Source: Laccaria trichodermophora
Taxonomy: Eukaryota; Basidiomycota; Agaricomycetes; Agaricales; Hydnangiaceae
Reading direction: 5' to 3'
Length of the DNA stretch: 64,000 nt
Assembly (NCBI GenBank): GCA_018417955.1
Contig: JACTVC010000018.1
Location: forward strand, 992,001 to 1,056,000
The translations under genes were made by a program, and so were the position numbers. The notes below the pieces were generated by a model. That model ran no database searches. It saw nothing but the letters and a program-made list of their open reading frames with translations, and was not told where the DNA came from. Below, one piece after another: positions 32,201 to 42,487 of the stretch (the stretch's first letter is position 1; each line of letters begins with the position of its first letter).

Positions 32201-33930
32201 CTGGCGATGGGGGTGCCCTCGTGGGATGGCGAACCATTGATGACGGCAAGTGTGACCATATTACCGTGACTTTGGGCATCATTGAGAGAAGTTATCCCCG
32301 TTAGAGAGGGCGTTGTGGCAGAAGCTTCAAGGGATGTGTAAATGATATCCAAACAAAGCGTTTGGACACTTGCCTAAAATCGAAGTTGGATTCAAGGTAG
32401 GGTCCAAAATTGGCGATTCTTGTGTTGTAATCTTCAATGGCCAAAGATTTGGTATCTCTAAAATATCAATATCGTCAAGCGTTTCAAGATATTTCATCTC
32501 AATTTTCTGTTCTAACAAAGCGAAAAGTAAATTTATATGGCAGGATTTGAATTGAATTACTTACTTGCTTCAAACCAGCGGCGGTCATGTTCTGGAAGGT
32601 CATCTAACTGATCCCATGGAACCAGCGTAAGGAAAGTGGTCAGCACCCCATGACCTGTTTCTTGTCCCTGTGCTACACAGAAAATAGCGTCCCAGAGAAG
32701 TTTTTCTATGCTCCGCAAAAGAAGAGGTTGCATATTTCCCAACGCTTTCCACATCTGCTTTCATCAGTTCCCTAAGCTCATCGATTCAGATCATTTCTCT
32801 GCCAAACTCACCAAAAAAATCGAGAATCGTTCGTAGTCGCGACCACATAACTGAACTCCTGTTAAAAGTCCTATGGGAGAGACAAAAGCAGCCAAGTGAA
32901 TCGGTAGGTTGAGGCGATGGGGAGGTTTTATCATTTTCTCTAACTCTGTCAGCGATGGTCCTGCTCTAGAGGGGGTGCAATGAGTCACATGTGTAGGATG
33001 AAAAATGACGGGCGGTATGCACTTTGCTTCCCGCAGAAATTCAAACACGTCCTTCTTGTTGTTCGAGTCCGACCATAATCCCTGAAAAGGTGAGATAGAA
33101 AAAAAGAATGCAACTGAATTGTCAGCTACCTTCCACATTGCTCTTATTAGTAACGCAGCCGCTTCTATATTTGTGATCGACGCCAATGCCTTCCCATGCT
33201 TCAACTTGCCAGAGATAGATTTGAAAAGGCGAGTATCAATATCCCCCTCTGAAGTTTCAGGAACGCCTTGCGCTGCTAGGGCTGCCATGTTGTCTCGAAA
33301 ATTCTTCAGAGTTAGAGTCCAATCCTCCATTTTTTCCCAACCCTAATAAAGAGTAGTCAGGGATCACGCATGTCCCAGCGATAACGGAGAGAGCGACCAA
33401 CCAGACCTGGCCCACATCCTAAAACCTCGCGCCGGTTACACCGCAAAATGTCGTATGTTTTCACTCCCTTCTCCTGGATGATCATAAGCTCTAAAACCCT
33501 GTATACCAAGAAGGTTTGCACGAGGTGCAGCTTTGCGGGGGGATAGCAAGGTTTTGTGATTGGGTCCGTCGTAACCTTTCGTTTTGGCACCTGTATCTCA
33601 CCGAGTCGAATGACCCTCCGAAAGGATGTCATATTGTCCGAATTCCTCCGGGTTGCAACATCAGACTGAATTCGTGCTATACTTGAGAGAAAATCCTGGA
33701 AATGACGTGAATATATAATGATCTCATGGTCATACATGCAATAACACAAATACCCTATTTGGATTGTCCGGTTGCAGGGACTGTTCGAGATCCAATGAGC
33801 AAACGATGTCTGGTACTTGCCACGGGCAGGAAGCCCAGAGTGCCGAGTTCCTTCGGAAAGGCGAGATGGCCGTGACTTCTTGAACTAATGACTGCGAAGA
33901 AGACCTATCAAAAAGTCAGGAGGAAAGGGA
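29294..33930 (-). CDS. JmjC-domain protein (2-oxoglutarate/iron dioxygenase-like)
   Basis: Minus-strand multi-exon gene; the 5' end is approximate. An N-terminal exon reads ALWASCPWQVPDIVCSLDLE, then splices to DFLSSIARIQSDVATRR and, by a phase-0 join, GPGLGWEKMEDWTLTLKNFR. A long central region (about 31561-32352) is low complexity, with repeated TLSAGSV and a basic KPKKRKTATF. The catalytic part follows: GAMHHWHIDSDGFGTFVEPL with the HxD iron motif, GGKLWFVARP with a Lys that could bind 2-oxoglutarate, and MPPNTPHWVV with the distal His, so the triad is present. The C-terminal end RSKKRRQAV before TGA 29294 looks like a nuclear localisation signal. I expect hydroxylation or demethylation of a chromatin or other protein substrate; the substrate is unknown. 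The gene lies between inverted arms. Confidence 0.65.
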
Positions 33931-34098
33931 ACACTTTATGCTGAAAAGACTGACGAATTTGAATTCATGACTCGTTACTGGTGGAAGAAGCCTGAAGGCA
34001 ACAGTACTGGGAACGTGATTATTATACGTTGATCAACAGCCGTCCATGCCAAATTCTAATGAGGGAATAACGAAACAAGATGGAGAGTGATTGAAACA

Positions 34099-34710
34099 TG
34101 CGTAGTCAAACCTCCCAAATTGACTGACGCGAAGTCCAAGTCAAGACTCGATGGATGAGCACCGTGTTGTCGAAAATGTGCCAGAGGTAAGGTGACGCAT
34201 AGTCGAACCTCCCAGATTGACCGACGCGAAGTCTAAGTCAAGAGATGAACGACCGACGCGAAGTCAAAGTCGTGAGGCAGATGACGCAAAGTTGTAGCAT
34301 GAGATCAACGCACCTTTTTTTCCTTCAGATGAGCCTGCTGGTGAGTGCCGTAATTTATACCGCAACTAGGAGACGAAGGGAATTGTTAAGATCTGAAGGG
34401 AGTACTGGTTTAAACGTGATCTTGACAGCCTTTAGTACTACTTGATCCAAGTCAGCAACAGCAACTTCATATAGTAAAACATCAATCATATCAGTTGTTT
34501 TGATTTGTAACCCTGGGAATAGATCCCAACAATGGCCCATGGCAGTGATTGAAACTTGCACGGGGTAGTACTAGAAGAACCTCCCACTGGCAGATTGACC
34601 GACGCGAAGTCTAAGCCAAGACTCTGAGATGAAAGACCGACGCAAAGTCCAAGTCAAGAAATGTACAACCGACGCGAAGTCAAGTTGTGGCAAATGACGC
34701 GAAGTCTATT
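34099..34710 (-). repeat. GACTTCGCGTC motif clusters 3 and 4
   Basis: Two clusters (34099-34290 and 34575-34705) in the same orientation as those of the left arm, that is opposite to the cluster of the right arm at 35207. About four copies each. They flank the 5' side of the JmjC gene. Confidence 0.6.
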
Positions 34711-35206
34711 TTGCCGTCGAGTATTAAGACAAACGCACCGTGTTACGAGCAACTAGGAGGGGGTAGATACTCTATGAAACAACCTCGAAGTTCCTCGAGG
34801 TCAGACTCGGACTCTGGGACTCGGACGACGCGGTGCTAAGCTCACTTGCGGATCGGAAACTTGTGTTGAAGGTGTGTGACCGTACGTGACTGTCTTTGGT
34901 CATATTGATCAGCAACGTCCATGCCAATCAACAAATAAAGAAACATCCGTCGGTTTAATCTGTAGTCGTGTATGGCCATCAGCACATCCAACATCGCCCT
35001 GTTATTCGACACCACGCCCGTTACCCGTCCCTGACCACCGACAGCAATTCCGAGTCCGACTTGCTAACGATCCCTCAAGGTCAGGAAGTTACTGAGTGTC
35101 ATTATCAACTGACGATGAAGGATTTCAGACAGAATCGCGGATTGCGTGAGTGACGCATTTGAAGTGCAAAACGGGCCCGGATGAGTCGATCTTATCCTAC
35201 GGCGGA

Positions 35207-35312
35207 GTAGACTTTGCGTCATTTACCTCACGACTTGGACTTCGCGTCGGTCGTTCATCTCTTGACTTAGACTTCGTGTCGGTCAATCTGGGAGGTTCGA
35301 CTATGCGTCGCC
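35207..35312 (+). repeat. GACTTCGCGTC motif cluster 5
   Basis: Copies GACTTTGCGTC, GACTTCGCGTC, GACTTCGTGTC and GACTATGCGTC at about 30-37 bp spacing, directly after a TTGCGTGAGTGACGC phrase that could be a splice donor. So in the arm gene the cluster would sit in an intron. Confidence 0.65.
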
Positions 35313-36015
35313 TTACCTCCGGCACATTTTTTACAACACGGTGAGTCGGTTCGCAAAATATAGTCAAATCTTTGGCTGGCTAAATCAGAGAAAAAAGTCT
35401 GAAAAACTGGGCTACCCATCAAATTCATTGACCATGCACGCTTGGCTTTACAACACATTTCGTCATATCGGAAAGGAAAGCACAGGTGCGCTGGAGGACC
35501 TCCTTTGAAGTTGTGTAGACCTACAACATTGCCCTAGGTTCATTAACTCTTTAACATCGCTTTAATTCTGTTGCACCACAAGCTGAAGGAAGCTGCTGGT
35601 AGATTTAAGTCACAGGGGCAATCGACCAGGGCTTTCAATTGTTCTCATTTCAACCGATTCACGATGTTTCTCAGCACGATAGCCGGCTGACCATCGATCC
35701 TCTGTTGAGACACATCCTTCTGTCGACAGACGTCGGTTACTCGAGTTTGTTTACATTTAGCACCCAAGTACATAAAATGTGCATTCCTTGCAGATGTCAC
35801 GTCAAACCAATGACGTAGCGTTTTTCCAAGTTTTACGGTCGTACCGTAAAACTTGTATGGAAAAACCTAGAAAAGGAAAAGTGTCTGAGATACCCCATGT
35901 CCACGTCTCCGCCTTGCCACTCCCCATTACAACCTCCCATCCAGAACAACGTTGCAATTGCAGAACGAAATACAAAATGCCTCTACGTTACCCACCCGAC
36001 CGCACACAATGCATG

Positions 36016-36306
36016 GCGATGACGCCGCCAGAGAAATTCGTAGTCAAGGACGGCGAAATAGCAGGACGTTTGCAGTTTAACCCTCATCGCGACGCCCAGT
36101 TCCCATATCTGTACACCGTGAAAGAACACCCGCTGGTTGTCAACAGACATCTCCTGCAGACAATCTACGTTTATATAGATGATACCTCCCAGGATGCTTT
36201 GACAAAGAAGTTAGCATTTGAAAATTCTCTACACGTACCTTTAGGACCCGACGATACGATGTCAGATCGTGGTGAGTCAGAAATTGATAACGGACAATGG
36301 TACTAA
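36016..36306 (+). CDS. Arm-encoded protein of unknown function, right copy
   Basis: About 96 residues from an ATG near 36016 (KFVVKDGEIAGRLQFNPHRD to GESEIDNGQWY). Very similar to the left copy at 27055-27345, with mostly conservative differences and no stop. The upstream exons of the arm gene (35540-35880) are broken in this copy. It is either the last exon of a gene or a relic under recent duplication. Confidence 0.4.
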   Translation, partial: AMTPPEKFVVKDGEIAGRLQFNPHRDAQFPYLYTVKEHPLVVNRHLLQTIYVYIDDTSQDALTKKLAFENSLHVPLGPDDTMSDRGESEIDNGQWY

Positions 36307-36336
36307 CAAAGTTTCTAGGCCTGTTTGAAGTTAACG

Positions 36337-37003
36337 TCTTCGATTTACATCGATTTACAGCTACGACTGTAAAGCCTCCCGAATATCACTCACACTGGGA
36401 GAACCAGGACGGACTCAGACCTCCCACGCATATTTGTGTAATGAACTACCAAATTTAGGAAATCAGAAGGTCAGCCCTGTTTCAGCAACGGAATTTGGTC
36501 GCTGCGACTGATCCACTTTAGGTGCTAGCCTTCACTCAATCACCTCAGATCGCGGCTGACGACTTGTCCATAGATAAAGGGACCGGTTCCGTTCAATCGG
36601 CACTCTCATGCACGTTTTTGATACTACTTCGATCAATGCTGCAATGCCAACTTAGGATGCCGCGTCACACTAAAGCCATTTGCCTCTCAAGATTTAGCAC
36701 CCCAGATCTACTACATATTTATTGTTGCGTTGAACGTCGCTCCAGTCTCTTGTGCTTCTAGCAGTTAACACGGCGAAGTTGTCATTCAAGCTTTTCAGGG
36801 CGGTATTAATGTCCAATAAGCTTAGCAGGCGCCTGACTGACTCCGATAGTCACTGGCAGAAGATTGGATCGCGCTCTTCGAGGCATTCAAGGGGCGGTAT
36901 CCACCCAACTTCTTTCATTACCGCTTTGCCTTGAGTGATGAAATCATGATAAAAAGCAAGTCCTCGCAGTTTCCAACTCACAACAAAGCCCTAACATTGA
37001 GCT
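36337..37003. other. Stretch without a recognisable gene
   Basis: No convincing frame or repeat. It probably contains the promoter of the gene starting at 37004. Confidence 0.4.
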
Positions 37004-38712
37004 ATGTCTGACTCGGGCCAGGAACAAGTTAACACCTTCAATCGGTGTGTGCCGGATGACTTACCATCCAGCGAATTAGTTCTCAGTGAGGAGCAAATTC
37101 AGAGGTGGAAAGAGCACATGGTAAGTTATATATATATCGTATATACCATGCCAAGTGAGCTGATTGATTGTCGGCAGATAATGAAGCAGGAGAATATGTT
37201 TGGCGACCCATGTGTAAGTAGAACTTTGGCTGCCCATCCTATCTTTTCTGAACTGACTGTATTCGATCAGATGGGGTACAAGGGGCTCAGTATTGGGTCC
37301 ACTGCCGTCTTCGAACGAGAGCTCCCAGCATTGCTCCCTTCCAACGACTCTAAATATTCAGGGTTGAGGGCAATGTACAACGATGTCCGTGACCGCCGTA
37401 ACGCTTACAACAAAGCCACGCGCGAAGTCTGCATCCTCCTCTGGGGTTGTTCGCAAGCAGCAGAAGTCTCGCTGCTTCTCAGGGGAATTTTTCCCGTAAG
37501 CCCAACCACGGTTCTGAAAGCTGGGTGGAAAATCCTCCTCAGCTCATGTTGGCGGGCACAACTGGTTACGAAAGCCTTCTCCGCGATATCTTCATCAGAA
37601 TTTTGTCCCGTCGTTCTAGCAAGCGGGTCCCTAGCAAACCCAGAACGTGAGGACGACGAGCTCCGGCAGCATTTAAACACGATCCTCCAATTTCCGGTGA
37701 GTTTGTTTCATTTTGTGCCTTGAAATTTCTTTTTGAAAATTCACTGGCTAGCTCATCGAGCGCCTCGAAGCCTTGGTCCGACGGCTGCGGCACCACTTTA
37801 TGCATTCCGTTGACAATGCCAAGGCATTTAAGGCTCTAAAAAGAGACGACTTCGGTCTCTCTCGGGTGAAGTTACTGAAGGATCTTCAAGATGCTGGCGC
37901 GGGCAACCACGAGCCTCAGTACGATTTTTATTCGGGAAGAAGCTGCCAATATTTTGGCTCGAACATCGTCAAACACGGCGTGGTTATAATGCTACAATCC
38001 TATGACCAGGTGGACATCGAGGAAGCTATGTCCCTGTATAACGATCAACTCTTACCAATCACCTGTCTGGTGATTCCGTCGATAATGGTATTCTATTAAC
38101 CAAATGCTTTCAACGTATCGCTCAAACTTTTTTTTGCAGATGGAATCGGAGCTCCAGTTCCAGCTGGGTAAACATGACAATGGATATCGCTCTGTGCCGA
38201 AAGGGGCTGAAAACGGTCTTCTCTCGGGAGAGCACGAGGCGTTCGCCGCCAGAATCAATCAGCTCTGTGATGTCAGAATGAATGCAATGTCGGACACCCT
38301 CTATTTCTCCATCCAGGTTCGCGTGTTATTTCCCCTGCGAGTTGAAGTTCTGGGAGCTTTCAAACACAAAATACCGCTCCTTTCGTTTGTTAAGCCCATG
38401 CTCTGCTTACCCGAGTTGGAGGGTTCAAGTGAGGGTCAATCCAACCTGGGGTCGGAGGCTGGATCTAGCGTGGGTGCAGAGGGTGGATCCAGCGTGGCTG
38501 CAGTGTGTGGATCCAGTGTCGGTGGATCCAGCGTGGGTGGAGAGGGTGGATCCAGTGTCCGTGGATCCAGCGTGGGTGGATCCAGCCTCGGGTCGGAGCC
38601 TAATGCACCATTTGTTGAATCGGACTCGTCAGACAGCAGCGGGCCCTTTGTTGAAGAACAGAGCAGTCCCATCGACTCCTCCGGGGGAGCAAGTCGTTTC
38701 CGACCCCACTAA
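37004..38712 (+). CDS. Hypothetical protein, ~495 residues, with C-terminal GSSVGG repeats
   Basis: Five exons join in frame: 37004-37120, 37178-37213, 37271-37696, 37752-38087 and 38140-38712. All introns are 52-58 bp GT-AG, phase 0. The N-terminal two thirds are mixed alpha-rich sequence without a domain I recognise (MYNDVRDRRNAYNKATREVC; LIERLEALVRRLRHHFMHSV). The last 100 residues are low complexity, with repeated GSSVGG/GSSVGAEGG and an acidic serine end (ESDSSDSSGPFVEEQSS). The repeat corresponds to a DNA minisatellite of GGTGGATCCAGCGTG-type units. In exon 3 a second frame is also open, so an extra intron there cannot be excluded. No function proposed. Confidence 0.5.
38436..38605 (+). 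repeat. Minisatellite in coding sequence
   Basis: About ten imperfect copies of a 15-24 bp unit around GGATCCAGCGTGGGT (each with a BamHI site), encoding the GSSVGG repeats of the 37004-38712 gene. Length variation keeps the frame. Confidence 0.75.
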
Positions 38713-38764
38713 GTAGTTGATTCTGCCTATCTACTCTATATGATTATCAGTTACCTGCTCGACC

Positions 38765-38900
38765 CTCTCCTCCGAGGTGAAATCAAGCTATGACAGTTTT
38801 TGGTTGGTTGCCAGCCCAAGGTAACGTGTTACTAGAGTTTCAGCTTCCGCCATTCCAGTATATCCAGGATATATCTGCGTGGCGAAGTCAGTCCATTGAT
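38765..38900. repeat. Dispersed repeat shared with 59030-59140
   Basis: Both places carry GGTGAAATCAAGCTA, then GTTTTTGGT, TTGCC-GCCCAAGGTAA, GTGTTAC and GAGTTTCAGCTT, CGCCATTCCAGTATAT and GCGTGGCGAAGTCAG in the same order. A second piece (ACTCCACCTGGAAAAACC-like) appears near 39470 and 59150. Class not known. Confidence 0.6.
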
Positions 38901-39990
38901 TAATATGGATCCGCGAGTCCTGCGGGGGATAGGCTCGCTTCGCACAACTAGTTTGTTGCACTCAAGTTTTTTAGACCTTTGAATAACATGACTGTGACGA
39001 CAGTTCCCACTGCTGTGGCCTGGGTCGAGGTGGCCAATTTCCAAAGTCGCGTTAACGAGGATTACAGAGTCCCGCCTTTGTAAATGAATGCTAGAGGGGG
39101 AAACAACAAAAAAAAACATGTAATAAGACATCCAAGATGTGTAAATGACTATGATGCAAATGTTTAAACAGTCTAGCCCTTCTTATGCCGTTTCAAAGAT
39201 CGTTGAAAATGCCACCTAAGTTTGAGGGTTGATTTAACATACAATATATAAGACAAAGTGCATTTTTTTGTGATATGTGTGTAAAGGTATACTTCATGAG
39301 CATACTTGCGAAGTTTCATCTGAATTGTTCCAGAAATGCATGAGATATCCATGAAACACACTTTTTCCCCGCGAAAAGTTTCGACCTTTGCGAATGGAAA
39401 ATTTGTACTTGCTTGTCCGGACTTTCAGCGCTTTCAAGTTAGTGAAGGAATGCTCGCTTCGCTCGCAACAAACTCCACCTGGAAAACCCTACGAGCCCCC
39501 GGGCCCAAACTCCCGATCTGGGTCCGTTTGAGAGTTGGGGACTGTCACCCACTGGGCCTGCACTTCTTTCTCAATTTTTGTTGTGACAAGGTCTTTTGTA
39601 CATTGTACTACTTAAACGGTGAAGGAACCTGCGATATACTACCATGGTTGAACTTCGGACGTCACCGTGACGAAAGTGCTACTAAGGATACTGATGTAGT
39701 GGATTCACTACTAGGACTCCTGATGAGTCATTATCTTTTGTGATTGTGGGCCTGTTTCAGGGCCAGACCGTGACTTACTGATAGGCCGATTGTCGACAAT
39801 AAGTTCTTGCCAACACCTTCATCGGGAAATTGGGGTTCAACAGGCAAGTGACTACGTGACCCCAAGTCCACCAGCAACAACTTGAACCTCACCTCCTTCC
39901 CACTCAGCATTGACCGTGAACGAAACCCGTTTCTCTTTACTCTGTCTTTCTCATCTGACATCATTCACGACTCATTGACTCCGGCCTCCA
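38901..39990. other. Repeat-rich stretch without a clear gene
   Basis: 39825-39858 repeats the sequence at the end of array B (about 21977-22012). A frame at 39336-39743 has no family pattern. No other feature recognised. Confidence 0.35.
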
Positions 39991-39996
39991 ACTTAA

Positions 39997-41179
39997 ATGA
40001 CCTGCAGACTAGTTCAGCGCTCTCAACCAACTTCAAGTTCTTCCCGGAGAAAAAATTCCAAACCAAATTTCTCCAATGAAGCACCTTTTCGATCTACTTT
40101 GCCTGATCTACTGGAGGGCTTTTCTTTGGACTCATCACTGGTAAGTAGAGCTTCCCAGAGATTGCATTTGTGTGCTCAGCACTTTTTCAAGAGCCTCCCA
40201 CCGCCTCTCTCCTTAGGCACATGTTCAGACTCTTCATCTACGATCTCAGATTCTGCAGTGACGTATAGAATACCGCCCCCTCCACCCCAAAGAGAAGGGA
40301 CACATCAATCGCTTTTTCGGTCTCCTCTGCCTGACTTATTTCAGGACTTCCATATGAGCTCATTGGATTCCCCAATATCACACTGCCTTTATGCTCAGCC
40401 CTTTTTCAAGCCCCCACCACCACATCCCTTCTCAGACATTGACTCCAACTCTTCTACAATCTCAGAGACATCTACAGTGCTGCCCACTTCATTTTCAGAG
40501 ACATCTACAGTGCTGCCCACTTCATTTTTTACACGGATAGAGGGCCCATTGCCATGTGTGGCATTGCCAGAAAAGGTAAAAGCGGACCCCCCGTTAGCCT
40601 GGGACCCACAAATTGATATTATGTTAGAGCAACAGGTATTTCAGCCATCTTTAGCATCATATAGACACTCAGAATGTGTAGGAAAACAGCCGTTGTTCAG
40701 CGGGTGGTGGAGAAACCACAGTCACCGATCCCTATTGCCCTTGTGCGTTGGAATTGGAAGATATGTATTGTCAAGCCATCGACATTCGCGACTCACTGTT
40801 GCTTGATGCCGCCTCAATACAGGTTGAGCTGGCAATGCACCTGAAGAAATTTCATATACTATTTCAGGAGCTATCCCAGCTCCGCATTTCGATTGATAAG
40901 GCGAGCCAAGCAGCATGGCTCATCAAATCACACAGTGATGCAAGGAAGCACCCAATCAACTTTTTTCTGCTAGAATTTGCTCGCCCCGATCACCCTCGAG
41001 CATCTCAGCTTCTTTCCCGCTGTGAACTTCAGGACCGTTTGAAGAAGAGTAGGATGTTCATGGAGAGGACCGCAGAAGCGCGACAAGCGGTTCAACGGTA
41101 TATTGAGGATCCTTTTTCACTAGTTGAGGGGCGACTTCGGTTTCGTTGTCCATCATGCACGCAGAGACACATCCTTTGA
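39997..41179 (+). CDS. Hypothetical protein with Pro-rich N-terminus and helical C-terminus
   Basis: Two open blocks on the plus strand. 39997-40620 codes for a Ser/Pro-rich region with duplicated phrases (FRSTLPDLLEGF / FRSPLPDLFQDF; AQHFFKSLPPP / AQPFFKPPPPH; STVLPTSFSET). 40700-41179 codes for DPYCPCALELEDMYCQAIDI and a helical region (MHLKKFHILFQELSQLRISI) ending RCPSCTQRHIL. The junction near 40635-40690 is in the expected place for an intron, but I could not find a normal-length GT-AG pair that keeps the frame. The order suggests one gene. No domain recognised. Confidence 0.4.
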
Positions 41180-41706
41180 CGTTTGATGACATGATTTGGG
41201 TAGTAACATGCTTCTGGAAATCTATGCAACACTGTACTATCAAGTCAATGAATTTTAATCGAAATAGAGTTTTTTTACGAACAAGAGTACATACGGTAAC
41301 GGACAAGAGTTTAGAACTTCAAGTTGGTGTTGACTCTGACTCACTGTGGGCTGGGACTCGTCGTCCGACGGATGGACTTCGAGTCATGTGCCGACAAGTT
41401 GGGTGGCGTGCCACTGCCAGTGGCCGCGTTGGAGTCCGACTCAAAGTCCCGTGACTGTGACTCGGATTTTCACTCGTTCAACCGATCCTCCACGTTCCAG
41501 CAGTGGCAGCAGTGGCAGCAGTGCCTGGTCCAACTCTCACCTACGTCCGTCTCTTGCTCACGCCCGTCTCCCGCTCGTTCGCCCATCTTCTGCCACGCTC
41601 CTTATATAGCCTCGGTGCGTGTTGACACTCACCTCCATTCTTTTCACTAACCCTATTGGCAGTCATCCGTCAGTACGTGTTTCTTCTCCCATCCCCACAC
41701 GAAATT

Positions 41707-41822
41707 CGACTTCGCGTCGTTTCGTCCCATTCAACGACTTTGACTTCGCGTCGGTCGTTGCATCTTCCTTCGTGAGCTTGACTATGCGTCACTCACGCCC
41801 AGATTTGACTTCGCGTCGTCTG
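41707..41822 (+). repeat. GACTTCGCGTC motif cluster 6
   Basis: Four copies (GACTTCGCGTC three times, GACTATGCGTC once), interleaved with a GGTCGTT and CACTCACGCCCAG context. Very similar to cluster 7, so the two are a local duplication. Confidence 0.65.
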
Positions 41823-42107
41823 GGGCTTCTTGTACTGTCGATTGGAAGCTGACCACGCCCAGGTGAACATGTGCGTATATGGTTACTCCTTGAGGGTAAC
41901 GTTGGACTTACCTTGCAGTTGATAGACCTCAAGGACGCTCAGGCTCTCGTGCATTCCTCCCAACAGTTCCATTGGGATTGAAGGTTTGCAACGCATGTCG
42001 ATGTTTCCAACGGTGAACTCATGTTGGGCATTTGCAGCGTACACTCGGAAACCCTTGAACGGCGTATGTAGCTGTCTGTATCTCTATTTTACGAAATTTG
42101 ACTTTGC

Positions 42108-42215
42108 GTCGTTTTGTTCAGTTCACGACTTTGACTTTGCGTCGGTCCCTCTCTCAAAACTCGTGCGTGACGTTGACTTTGCGTCCCTCACACTGGATTT
42201 GACTTCTCGTCGTCT
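42108..42215 (+). repeat. GACTTCGCGTC motif cluster 7
   Basis: Four copies (GACTTTGCGTC variants and a CTTCTCGTCGTC end), same order and spacing as cluster 6, about 390 bp away. Confidence 0.65.
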
Positions 42216-42487
42216 GGGTTATCTTAGGATTCACGCCTAGGGTGCGTTTATGCGAATAATGCCGGGGCGTTGAATTGAACTGATCATGTAACAGAGCCCT
42301 GACTTCGGGATACTCGACACATTCAACCAATCAACCCTGCAAATTGAGAGCTTACTATGTACGTAGAGATAAAACAACCGAGACATTGAACTGACTCTGA
42401 CTGTACGTAGATTCTGCAACGATCACTTAAATCTTGTATGTAGAGAATGAGATTTCACTGTATTCAACTTAAGAACTCGTAGAAAGC

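Larger units (their letters stand above)
34970..36336 (+). repeat. Right inverted arm around the JmjC gene
   Basis: Inverted relative to 27028-28945. The outer limit is near CTAGGCCTGTTTGAAG (about 36318-36333). The inner part includes an ATCGCGGATTGCGTGAG phrase (near 35132) that is also at 28720 (inverted) and near 51066. The arm is shorter than the left one, lacking its tandem duplication. Confidence 0.7.

Noticed and set aside
29402..32304. Plus-strand frames opposite the JmjC gene
   Set aside because: Shadows of the minus-strand exons, without splice logic or family pattern.
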